Origin: Pseudorasbora parva
Lineage: Eukaryota > Chordata > Actinopteri > Cypriniformes > Gobionidae
Length of the DNA: 64,000 bases
Assembly: GCF_024679245.1 (NCBI RefSeq)
Contig: NC_090189.1
Coordinates: 38,152,889 to 38,216,888, forward strand
Reading direction: 5' to 3'
Under the pieces are notes generated by a model that was not told the DNA's origin, did no database searches, and worked only from the letters and a program-made list of their open reading frames with translations. A program made the translations under genes and the position numbers. The first letter of the stretch is position 1; each line of letters opens with the position of its first letter. Below, piece by piece: positions 48,491 through 59,158 of the stretch.

Positions 48491-49371
48491 ACACTTCTGA
48501 ACTTTACAACTCTACTTTCTGGAGACATGCATCACATGTCGAGTGGGATTTGTTTAAGACATAGTAATGTATTTACACTAAATTACTCTGGTAATTTCTG
48601 CCTGGATTTGGCCTACCCAAATTGAAAAGCTTCCCATACATACATACAGTAGGTTCAAAATGTTGGTGTCATTTTACAGGAAACCCTTTAAAATTACATT
48701 TAGATCCTTTAGATCGATTTGAATAAATCTTGCATACAACATGACAGACAAACTTCTTTTTTCCACTATTTTCTAGAATTTAGTGGAAATAGCCCAAACT
48801 GCCTGCAGGTTTCTATAGCACACGGCCTGAATTACACACTTTCAAAAATGAATCAAAAAGCGCCTACCTTTTGGGGTGTTCTTACAGCTTAGACAACATA
48901 TACTTACTTATTTTATCTATGGGATGAATTTAGACTCAAAATGATTAATACATTCACACACAATTATCCATGAACGTTTTATTATCCACAAACAAATGCC
49001 TTTCAACTTGTATGAAGACTTGTATATCATTGAAGAACATCTTTGATTTTAATAAACGGAAAAAAACACAAATTGATAGGTCAAAAAGCCACCCACAAAT
49101 AGTCTATAAGCAAAGCATCCGGCTGTCTTTGAGTTCACATTAAAAACAATTAAAGTTACTCGTCAGGCTACAGAAGAATACAATAATCCCTCCCTTCAAC
49201 TAGGCTTAAGACATCGATAGTCACACATACCTATATCAACCCAGCCACAACACATAATTGGGAATAACATGCCTTAACACAGAATCGACCACAGAGGCCT
49301 GGGTTTAGCTTCCTTTGCTGTTCGTCCAGAAATCCAAGATCAAGAAGTGGATATTCGTTTATGTCTTTTTC
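48491..49371. other. Intergenic, nothing recognised
   Basis: Unique-looking AT-rich sequence with no convincing ORF. Confidence 0.35.
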
Positions 49372-49432
49372 TATGAATCTTTGCGTTGACACGTACTGAA
49401 CAGTTCAGTACATGTCAACGCAAAGATTCGTA
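49372..49432. repeat. 61-bp near-perfect palindrome
   Basis: Arms TATGAATCTTTGCGTTGACA and its complement ending TTCGTA, centred on TGAACAGTTCA. Lies 14 bp outside the DIRS element. Confidence 0.85.
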
Positions 49433-49445
49433 CAAAAAACGCTTT

Positions 49446-49620
49446 GGTTACATATGTAACCTTAGTTCCCTGAATAGGGAACGAGATGCTGCGTCACTGC
49501 TGCGGGAACGCCTCTGCATGATTGCGTCCTGAAGCACGTATGTAACCAACCAATGAGATGACGGAACGTCATACGCGGGTGACGTCATCGACCGGAAACT
49601 AAAAAGGCTCCGTGAACACA
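49446..49620 (-). repeat. DIRS inverted terminal repeat, left in window
   Basis: Starts with the palindrome GGTTACATATGTAACC, then TTAGTTCCCTGAATAGGGAA. The inner part is complementary to 55765-55900. Confidence 0.85.
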
Positions 49621-49681
49621 AACAGGAACGCTTCGAAAAAGCCTGAAGTAAGCGCTCACGGGCACCCAGGGAGTATGACCG

Positions 49682-49784
49682 GGTGACGCAGCATCTCGTT
49701 CCCTATTCAGGGAACTAAGGTTACGTACGTAACCGAGACGTTCCCATTTCAAGGGAACTCGAGCTGCTTCACCGCTGCGGGAAC
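49682..49784 (-). repeat. DIRS internal complementary region
   Basis: First half (GCAGCATCTCGTTCCC... AAGGTTAC) is complementary to the left end at 49446-49500. Second half (GTTCCCATTTCAAGGGAACT) is complementary to the right end at 55905-55931. It is the template used to restore the ends in DIRS replication. Confidence 0.88.
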
Positions 49785-49831
49785 AACAATACCCACGTCC
49801 CCATACGAGCCAGATGCCCATCCACCATTGG

Positions 49832-52140
49832 CTAATGAATGAGCACCCGTGCCCCAGGGGTGGCATTGAGGTCAAGCTCGTAGAACCTCACAAAAGTGTG
49901 CGGCGAGGACCAACCTGCCACATCACAGACTTCACTCAGGGAGGCCCCTGATAACAAAGCTTTAGAAGCCGCCATACTCCTAGTAGAGTGGGCCCTGACA
50001 GCCAGTGCCGTTTCTAGGCATAGGCAAACTAGGCGGTCGCCTAAGGCGCCAACAGCTGGGGGGCGCCAGTGAGCCCCCGCCCCAACAAGATTTTTTAGTT
50101 ATTTCATATATATTTTATTATTAATATTTCGTACTTTTGCTATTTCAAGGCATTATGATTAGTTGCGATTATTGGAGTGAAGTCGCCATGGTGATAGTGA
50201 CACTGTTGTAATGAAATGAGATCATGTAGAGGGCGGCAGGGAACGTCGTCATCCGTGGCGTTGTAGCGCTTGTGTCAGAGTGTTTAAACAACAAAAATGT
50301 TTAACTGGAGTGGATGCAAACACAGAGGCGATTAACATCAAACAGATCGCACTTTATTCCCCGCTGAACTCTCATCACAAACTCCCTTTCCGTCCACAGC
50401 ATTACTTAATAAAACAAAATAACTGACTGTTAGCAACAGAAAACAAAATAATCCACACACATGGGAGCTCAAGACTCAGTGCGCACATACACAAAATGCA
50501 GACTTCGTTTGCAGGGAGCGCGCGCAACTCTTAAAGGGGCCACACTATATTTCTACTCGTTACAGCGTGCTTTAGTTTCATCATCATGAAAAGGTCAAAG
50601 CCATCAGGGGCTCAGTATTGTAAAAAGAAAAAAGAGGAAATATAAAAAAAGAAAGCGAAATATATTTATTTATAGGTATGTTAGCCTACTTGGTTACTTG
50701 TTCTCTACTAAGCTGGTCGCTCTATCATAACGTTGAGCAAAGCAATACACTGAATATTAGTACTGGAAGGACCACACACCATGCTCATTTAAGGTGCAGA
50801 ACATTATAGCAGTTCATTTGAATATTTTTTTTTTTTTACATCAGAGATAGCTGTTTAGTGTAAATTGATCAAGTAGGTTCACTGTCACCATGGGCGTCAC
50901 TAGGCCCTTTTTTATGAACTTATGCATCAGCCCCCCCTAAAAAAATATGTGATTAACCTTTAAAACATATGAAACTGGTGCGAGGCTTCGGCTACGGCTT
51001 CGTCCGGTCTTTGTGTCACTGTGTTCTTCAATCGGCAGCGACGCCGAGTGACATGGTTTTCAAGCTATTGTTATCTAATTTTTTGGCTTTCAGAACATCT
51101 TAAAATACACACATGTAGATCATAGAAATCAAAATTTTCTCGGGGGAGCATGCCCCCGAACCCCCCAACATCTGTGATCTCAGTGATAATAAACCTAGCT
51201 ACATTATTCGATTAATGCATGTACAATATGCCCATGAAATAAGGAAGTCATATTTACTTAATAAGTTGTAGGCCTAGTTTTAAAAAAAAAAACAGAGGGG
51301 TGGGGGGTGGATGGGGTAACATATGAATCTCGCCTAGGGTGCCAGAAAGGCTAGAAACGGCCCTGCTGACAGCCATAGGAGAAGGCTGACCGGCCGCCTC
51401 ATAAGCAAGTGAGATAGCTTCAACCACCCACTTGCTCATTCTTTGCTTAGATGCCGGGCCCCCACGAGAGGGTGGCCCATAACAAACAAAAAGCTGTTCA
51501 GTTTTCCGCCACAGGGCAACTCTGTGGACATAAGCATCAAGTGCCCACACTGGGCAGAGCAGATTAAGTGTTTCCTGATCTGACGTCCGAAAAGGAGGAG
51601 GACAAAAAGCCTGCAGTATAACCGGCCCCACAACATTAGTAGGGACTTTAGGAATATAACCTGTTCTGGGAAATAAGAAAGCCTTAACCATACCGGGCGC
51701 AAATTCTAAGCACGAGGGAGCCACAGAAAGTGCTTGAATGTCTCAAATTCTTTTTAGAGACAAAATAGCCAGCAAAATATTGCTTTAAGAGTGAGAAATT
51801 TATCAGGAACTTCTCCAATTGGCTCAAAAGGTGCCAAAAAAAGGCCTTGCAAAACAATGGCTAAGTCCCATGCTGGCACTCTGGTGCGAACCGGAGGCCT
51901 AAGTCTCAAAGTGCCACGAAGGAAACGAGTAATAAGTGGATGTCGCCCAAATGAAACACCACTCAGAGGCATGTGGTACACTGCTAGGGCCGCCACGTAT
52001 ACCTTTAGCGTGGAGGGAGCTAATCCTGTAGAAAATCTTTCCTGCGGAAATTCCAGCACTGCAGCCACAGGGCAGTTAACTGGGCCCAACTGGCGATTTC
52101 TACACCAAGAGGTGAAGAGTTTCCACCTCAAGGCATACAA
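49832..52140 (-). pseudogene. DIRS tyrosine recombinase, split by hAT insertion
   Basis: N-terminal and core part 52140-51366 (LAPSTLKVYVAALAVYH, GYIPKVPTNVVGPVI, LNLLCPVWALDAYVHR), with a frame break near 51745. After the 1.36-kb hAT it resumes at 49994 with RAHSTRSMAASKALLSGASL, CDVAGWSSPHTFVRFYELDL and a stop at 49832-49834. HxxR (HSTR) and a candidate catalytic Tyr (FYEL) remain visible. Confidence 0.85.
50003..51365. mobile_element. Non-autonomous hAT element in DIRS recombinase
   Basis: 1,363 bp, ends CAGTGCCGTTTCTAG and, inverted, CAGGGCCGTTTCTAG, with exact 8-bp duplication CTGACAGC at 49995-50002 and 51366-51373. No transposase ORF recognised. Confidence 0.92.
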
Positions 52141-54159
52141 TTTTCTTGTGGAGGGAGCTCTAGACTGTAGGTCTCCACAACCTCAGTAGAGAGACCTGAA
52201 CTCATGAGCTGTGCCCCCTCAGAGGCCAAGCCCAGTTTCCACAGTTCCGGGCGAGGGTGCAAGATTGTCCCCTTCACCTGAGAGAGTAGGTCCACCCTGA
52301 TCGGAATCTCCATAGGAGAGCCGTCCAGGAGAGATACTAGGTCCGAGAACCAAACTCGGCCCGGCCAGAACGGGGCCACTAGTAATAGACGGACCCCATC
52401 CTGCCGTACTCTCCCTAGAACTCCCGGAAGCAGAGCAATCGGGGGAAAAGCGTACAGAGGCAGCCTCGGCCACTCCTGTACCATGGCGTCCAGCCCCAAC
52501 GGAGCTGGATAGGTAAGGGAGAACCACAGGCGACAGTGAGACGTCTCTGATGACGCGAACAGATCTACTTCCGCTCTGCCGAAGTTCTCCCACAGGAGCT
52601 CCACGACCTTGGTGTGGAGTCTCCATTCCCCGGGCCTCGGCCCCTGTCTCGACAGGCTGTCTGCTTCCACATTTAAATACCCCGGGATGTAAACTGCTCT
52701 GATAGAACTCAGTTTCCCCTGGGTCCACAGGAGGAGCTGACGAGCCAGATTGTATAACGGGCACGATCTCAACCCCCCCTGGCGATTTATGTAGGAGACC
52801 ATCGATGTGTTGTCCGAGCGAACCAACACATGATGGCCCCTGAGCTCTGACAGGAAGTGTCTCAGGGCCTGAAACACCGCCAACATCTCTAGACAATTTA
52901 TGTGCCATGAGCGATGATGGTCCTGCCAGTGGCCCTGGGCCGAGTGGCCACTCATTAGCGCTCCCCAACCCATGAGGGAAGCATCCGTCGTTAGATTGAC
53001 TCGACGACAAGAAACTCCCAGCACTGGGCCTTGAGCCAAGAACCAAGGCTGTCTCCATATAATCAATGCACGAAGGCAACGCTGTGTAACCTTGATAATA
53101 CGAGAAAGATTTCCCTTCAGGGAAAACCCCCTGGTGTTGAGCCACCACTGCAGCGGTCTCATGTACAGCAGGCCGCAAGGAATCACGTTGGATGCCGCTG
53201 CCATCAGACCCAACAGTCTCTGATACTGTTTGAAAGTGAGTGGTTGACCTAGTTTCACCCCTTTGACCGCTGAGAGAATCGATCCCACTCGAGGCTCTGA
53301 TAGGCGAACCCGCATGGTGATCAAATCCCACACGACCCCCAGATAAGTAGTTCTCTGAGATGGCAAAAGAACACTCTTCTTGGTGTTCAATCTCATGCAA
53401 ACCTAGGCCAAACGGAAGAACCCGATATTGGTACGGTTCTCCCCCGAAAGCGAACCTCAAGAACTTCCTGTGCTGTGGAAGGATGGATACATGGAAATAT
53501 GCGTCTTTTAGATCTATCATGACAAACCAGTCCTCGGACCTGATCTGTGACACGATCTGTTTGAGTGTAAGCATCTTGAAACTAAGTTTCGCTACCGCTC
53601 GATTTAGAACACGCAGATCTAAAATGGGCCGCAGCCCCCCATCCTTCTTTGGCACAATGAAGTACCGGCTGTAAAACCCTGACTCCCTGCTAGGAGGAGG
53701 GACCCTTTCTATAGCCCCCTTTTGCAAAAGTGTCTGTACTTCTAGAGACATAGCCAGAGCCTGCTCGGGGCCCACCACTGTGGGCAGAACCCCATTGAAA
53801 CTGGGTGGACGACATCTGAACTGGATGGCGTACCCCTTTCTTATAATACGCAGGACCCACCGAGATACATTTGGAAGATTCTCCCACTCTGCCAAAGAAT
53901 CTACTAAGGGTACCAGCCTCTCGAGGCTGGCCTCTGATGTAGTCTGCACAGCGAGCGCAGCGCCCTGAAGCGGCGAATCGGCAGGGAACGACTGGCCCAA
54001 CTGTAATAATACCCTCGTGAGAGGGCTCTCTGTGCCCCGGCATTGCGGCAGGGTTGGCAGATCAACCCTGTGAGGGCACCGAAGGGAGGCGGGCACCGTA
54101 TGCTGAGGTGAACACCGCCTGCCTCCGGAGGGGACCACCCTCACGACCCTGACTCCCAT
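52128..54159 (-). pseudogene. DIRS RT-RNase H-methyltransferase polyprotein, RT box deleted
   Basis: RT: FIVPKKDGGLRPILDLRVLN, MIDLKDAYFHVSILPQHRKF (motif A) and YRVLPFGL (motif B). Near 53397-53410 the sequence jumps directly to RLNTKKSVLLPSQRTTYLGV in another frame, so the segment with the YxDD catalytic box (roughly 55-65 residues in related elements) is gone. RNase H follows (TTDASLMGWGA, NCLEMLAVFQAL, VRSDNTSMVSYINRQGG, EADSLSR), then the DIRS methyltransferase-like region (EVDLFASSETSHC, LLLVAPFWPGRVWF). Confidence 0.88.
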
Positions 54160-54489
54160 GGCGTCAGGATCTTTTCGACGCAGCCTTCTTGGAGATAATG
54201 ACTGTACTCAGATCCGCCTTACCCTTCGAAGGCTGCGCCTGAGAGCGTCGTACCCCTTTTGTGGAGGGGTACGGGTGGCAACGCTCTGTTTTTGTTACGC
54301 TCGGTGTGAGGAGCTGGTACTTGGCTTCTGCTGCTCCCGCCCAGCAGCAGCAGAAGTCTGGGGTTTACGGGGAAGGAACTGCTGGAGCGCCGCAGACTGT
54401 TTCTTGGCCTCCTGAAATCTGTCGGTGACCGTAGTGACGGCGTCACCGAACAGACCATCAGGAGACAGCGGCGCATCCAGCAGAAAGCT

Positions 54490-55638
54490 CTAATCCTTCT
54501 CTTTAATGTCAGTGAGGTTTAGCCACAAGTGTCTCTCCGTGGCCACCAGGGCTGCCATAGAACGGCCAACAGATCTGGCCGTCTCCTTGGTGGCACAGAG
54601 AGCAAGATCGGCTGAAGACCGGAGCTCTCTGATGACATCAGCTCCGATCTCCTCACTTTCCCCCAGATCTTTTAGCAGGTCAGCTTGGTATGCTTGCACT
54701 ATAGCCATAGTGTGCAAGCATGTCGCAGCCTGACCTGCTGCCGAGTACGCTTTGCCCACCAAAGCCGATGTAGCTCTTAATGGCTTGGTGGGCAATGTCG
54801 GGGCTTTAATGGATGATGCCGATTCGGGAGAGAGATGGCTCGCAAGCGTCTCCTCCACCCTCTGCATCGACCCATATCCATGTCTTTTCAGCCCTACTAT
54901 ATAACTATAGGTCGATGTTTGTGGACTGAAAATTCTAGATGAAACCGGATGATTCCACGACCTCGACACCTCAGTGTGGAGGTCGGGAAAAAACGGCAAG
55001 CCCCGACGTGGTGGTTGAGCAGAGTGCGCGGGAAGGAAACGTTCATCTAATCTGCTTCTAACAGATGGACGTTCCTGATCTCTTTCTAGTGGCCAGTCCA
55101 GACTGAGTCTGGCCACTGCTCTGCTCAACACATCCACCAACTCCTCACTAGCAGGGGAACGAAGTGGCGAATCCTCGTTTCCACCTGCGTCGATACTGAC
55201 AATATCCACCTCCTCGGAGCTGGATAATTGCAGCATCGATGCTTCACTCGGGGCGGAAGAAACCGCAGCGCGTGCTTCTAAACCCTGAGTAGAGGCAATG
55301 GATCTGGCAGGTAAAGGCAGAGATAAGGCAGAGCCCGTCTCTAACCCCGCTGCCAGATCTAATTGCGAACCCTACGACTGCAGCCGCCGCTGTGCCTCGG
55401 CAACCGCGGGACCAGAGCCGCGGGAAACGCGAGCCGAAGCGCCCTCCTCGAAGAGCGCCCGGCGGGAGCGCAGCATTCTTAATGGTAAACGCTCGCAAGC
55501 AGCCCCCTCGAGGGCTGCCTGAGCGTGCTGCGCTCCCAGGCAAACAACACACATGCTGTGTGTATCCCCACCCGTGATGTAGCGTGGGCAGGGATGAACA
55601 CACTTATGGAACTCATGCAGTGATTGTTCGCTCGCCAT
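54490..55638 (-). pseudogene. DIRS gag-like ORF with nonsense codons
   Basis: ATG at 55638 (MASEQSLHEFHKCVHPCPRY, Cys-containing start). A TAG at about 55372-55374 interrupts the frame, which then continues through MLQLSSSEEVDIVSIDAGG to SALVGKAYSAAGQAAT and ATERHLWLNLTDIKEKD, where a second TAG (about 54490) occurs. In-frame sequence continues to about 54220. No gag activity expected. Confidence 0.82.
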
Positions 55639-55764
55639 TTTAACTTAAATGTGTGTGTAGTCAGTATATTGTTTTTTTTGTGAAATGCAGGTGAAAAACT
55701 CTCTTTTTACAAGACAAAAACACCGAACTGACAGACAATGGTTACACAGAGCGCTACTGAAGGC

Positions 55765-55931
55765 ACAGAAGCTAGTTCCTGTTTGTGTTCACGGAGCCTC
55801 CGGTTGATGACGTCACCCGCCTATGTCGTTCCGTCATCTCATTGGTTGGTTACATACGTGCTTCAGGACGCAATCACGCAGAGGCGTTCCCGCCGCAGTG
55901 ACGCAGCTCGAGTTCCCTTGAAATGGGAACT
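55765..55931 (-). repeat. DIRS inverted terminal repeat, right in window
   Basis: GTTCCTGTTTGTGTTCACGG to the terminal palindrome GTTCCCTTGAAATGGGAAC. Complementary to 49480-49625. Confidence 0.85.
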
Positions 55932-57279
55932 AACATGAGTGGAATTTGCACCGCAGCGCCACCACACCTTGATGGTCATGACAAGAACAGCATGCATTAT
56001 CTTTATTGAAGTGAATTAGATTTAAATCGCCGTCATGCATGAATTAATTATATATTTTTAGCAATTTTACATATAATAATCCACGATGATTACATTACAC
56101 AAAACTGAAATTGCACCTCAATATAGCACAGTGCCAATATTTTTTGAGACCCCCCAAAATCTCACAAATCATGTTTTCAGGGGAGCCCATGTCTTGTTTA
56201 GGGGAGCCGAGCTCCCCCAAGCTCCCCCGTAGTTCGCACCCGAATTGGCGTCTTTTCTGCGTTGATCTCATTTCATTCATTTGGATTTTGAGACTTTCAT
56301 TTAGCATATTCAAGCATTTTACAACCCCCACACAAACAACAACCAGTGAATACGCCTGGTACTCATTATTAATGCATGCACAAATACCAAATGTGCATTT
56401 CTACATTTGAACAAATACTTTACCACTCTTGTGTGCAAAATCCAGATATACATGAATGTGCAGCATTTTGTACAAATAGAGTCATAACTGTGAATACAAA
56501 AATTGATTCATTTGGATTTTGAGACATTAATTTCGCCGGTTTAGCCTTGCACGATCCACACACAGCTGTCTACGAAAACCTGCTACCACTAGATGGCGGT
56601 ATCCTGCAGAAACAGACACCGGCACCGTAAGCGTTCTTCTGCCTTTATAAGGCTTAATAATGTTTCCAATCCTCGTTATGAAGTCGAGGAAACTTAACAG
56701 TAGGCTAACATTAAAAAGGTATTAATAACGCATACTTTGTATAGGCAGGCAGATTAAATCAGGTTATGAACACATTTTTTTTATCACAATATTTTTATCC
56801 CATAGAAAACCATAATAAAATGTTTATTATGCAATATAGCGTATGTTCAATATAGTGTACAGTGAAAACTAGACTAAAGAAAAAAAAGCACCATTGAACT
56901 ATAAATACTAGTATTTGATCAAGGTGTATCAAAGACTCTGTGATCCCTTGCATATGATATATGCCCTCTGGAACGCAGACAAAAAATAAATAAAAAAATA
57001 CACTAATCCCTTATTAACAGTGAACATATCATGAAATATTTAACAAGCATACATTATGTATTGAATGAATAAATTAAATATTAATAGCTCCATGCATGAT
57101 TATTAATCAGTGTGTTAACTAGCAAAAATGCATCTTTTGTCTTGTAGGGGGCATGCACATTAAATATTAAGATTGCAGATATACGTATCTAATAAAGACT
57201 CCTTTTCATAATTTTGTAGTTTTGTACACACTCTTAGAAGAAAATGTTAAATAAAACCTTAAACGGTTCTGTCAGGCAC

Positions 57280-57282
<3 letters not shown>
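55932..57282. other. Intergenic, nothing recognised
   Basis: AT-rich apart from C/G-rich text at 56140-56240 (AGGGGAGCC... CTCCCCC). No gene seen. Confidence 0.35.
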
Positions 57283-57319
<37 letters not shown>

Positions 57320-57320
57320 G
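57283..57320. repeat. TA/CA microsatellite
   Basis: TA run followed by about ten CA units, at the edge of a Tc1 end. Confidence 0.9.
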
Positions 57321-58370
57321 TGCCTATAGAAAGCCATCTTAGTCTGTGACAATCCCTGACACTTTTTGTCACATTACCCCTATGGGGGTAATTGATGCCA
57401 AAACCATTGAAAATGGACAGACTAAAAGTCACAAATAGATATTACAACTTGTAAACACAAAACACAATCCACAATAGATTAAAAAAAAAAAAATCCACAA
57501 ACAAAGTCCTCATGATCCGCAAATGTAAAACAAGATCTACAAATAGATTAAATAATTAATTTAATTAAATATTAATTAAATAAATAAATACATCTATTTA
57601 TTTTGTAAATAGTCACTTAACATTCATTCAAATTCTGGGTTTCAAGTACAAGTCACTGATTTGTTATTGTGAATCAGGACATGTTTATTTGTGGATTTTT
57701 AATCTTTTTGTAGACCATGCTTTATATTTGTGGATCACAGTTGTTTGAGGACTTTGTATCTATTTGTAGTTCTTGTTTTACATTTGCGGATCATGAGGAC
57801 TTAATCTATTTGTAGATTGTGTTTTGTGTTTACAAGTTGTAATATCTATTTGTGTCTTTTAGTCTGTCCATTTTCAATGGTTTTGGCATCAAATGACCCC
57901 CATACCCCATTACACCCTAAAAATTAAATTAAGTCTAACTATTTTGAGCTGTATGTAAACATTATGTTAAAAAATCTAACCCAACATACCACCCAAAACA
58001 CACCACATCTACTGTGGTGGCAGCATTATGTTGTGGGGGTGTTTCCCTTCTGCAGGGACTGAGTGATTTTTCAGGATTGATAGGAATATGGATGCTGCCA
58101 AGTATATCCAAATTCTTGAGGAAAACTTGCATCCCTCTGCTAGACAGCTGAAGATGTGCAGGTCATTTACCTTCCTTCTACACGACAACGATCCTAAACA
58201 TACTGCCAAAAGCTGCCAATGGCTTGAGGATAGGAAGGTCAACTTTAGAGCACTGACTTCAATCTGATAGAAAATCTGTGGATGGACTTGAAGACAGCAG
58301 TTCATTTCTGCTCACCATGGAATTTGACTGAACTGCAAGTAAAAATGGGCAAATATTCCCTAATGGTTAT
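57321..58370 (+). mobile_element. Tc1-like element with MITE insertion
   Basis: 5' end CAGTGCCTATAGAAAG, transposase remnant at 58010-58340 ([38 protein letters not shown], frameshifted afterwards). Interrupted by a MITE, and its right end is cut off by a palindromic element. Its 3' part matches the spacer of the il4/13 array. Confidence 0.75.
57381..57904. mobile_element. MITE in Tc1 (long inverted arms)
   Basis: Starts TATGGGGGTAATTGATGCCA and ends with ATGACCCCCATA. Arms of over 100 bp include AAAATGGACAGACTAAAAG / CTTTTAGTCTGTCCATTTT. Confidence 0.75.
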
Positions 58371-58375
58371 TCAAG

Positions 58376-58601
58376 TTTAAAGAACCCTTTACTCCAAAAA
58401 GGTTCTATTTTTTTCCATAGGCACACTGCACCAAGAACAAACAACATGGAGAAACAACAGGTTACAGAGTGTCATTCCACAAGGAATGTTTTCCTTGTGG
58501 AATGACACTCTGTAACCTGTTGTTTGTCCATGTGGTTTGTTCTTGGTGCAGTGTGCCTATGGAAAAAAATAGAACCTTTTTGGCATAAAGGGTTCTTTAA
58601 A
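58376..58601. mobile_element. 226-bp palindromic foldback element
   Basis: Arms of about 111 bp: TTTAAAGAACCC at the left and GGGTTCTTTAAA at the right, the centre around TTCCACAAGGAATGTTTTCC (58480-58499). The outer AAGAACC text resembles the repeat at 32.1-32.3 kb. Confidence 0.85.
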
Positions 58602-58777
58602 TTTGAGTCAAGAACCTTAGAGTTCTTTATATAACCCTTTTTAAGAAGCATTATAAAAGTTATTATTTTGTGCATAGGATACATCAATAAAATAAAGACA
58701 CCTAATAAATTAATATTATAGTTGCTTTTATTATATTGTGAGGTCACCTAATCCATCAGTCAAGATCCTGCACAGTC

Positions 58778-58843
<66 letters not shown>
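58778..58843. repeat. AAT trinucleotide microsatellite
   Basis: About 22 AAT units. Confidence 0.95.
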
Positions 58844-58844
<1 letters not shown>

Positions 58845-59126
58845 GTAAATTTTATTTTTAATGCATTTTTCTTAAACCCAACCATTTAAGATACACTAAA
58901 AAGATCCTTAGTAATGCTCAGGATCAGGATCAGGATTAGTAAAACGAATCATTTAGTTTTATTGCAAGTAAAAAAAAAAAATGTTTAAACCACTGACAGA
59001 AATACCGCACAAAATCTGTACTTTACAAAATACATCAGATCATATTTTAGAATTATTATTTTTTTCTTCAGGTACAAAGTTATATACTGCTACAGTCAAT
59101 GTAAAGAAACCAATAAAAAAAGACAA

Positions 59127-59139
59127 AAAAATAAATACA
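59127..59139 (-). promoter_or_regulatory. AU-rich element in copy 1 3' UTR
   Basis: Minus strand TGTATTTATTTTTT about 20-30 nt after the stop. The same motif lies after copies 2 (about 61371-61383) and 3 (about 62605-62618). UAUUUAU motifs destabilise cytokine mRNAs (family knowledge). Confidence 0.45.
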
Positions 59140-59158
59140 ATCTTTAATAACTTATTGT

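Larger units (their letters stand above)
49446..55931 (-). mobile_element. Full-length but dead DIRS-type retrotransposon
   Basis: Tyrosine-recombinase retrotransposon read on the minus strand: gag (55638-54490), RT-RNase H-methyltransferase (54159-52128), recombinase (52140-49832). Inverted terminal repeats at 49446-49620 and 55765-55931 share GCCTCTGC/GCAGAGGC and TGACGTCATC/GATGACGTCA blocks. An internal complementary region (49682-49784) joins the complements of both outer ends, the DIRS hallmark. Dead: gag stops, deletion of the RT catalytic box, and a hAT inside the recombinase. Confidence 0.92.
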
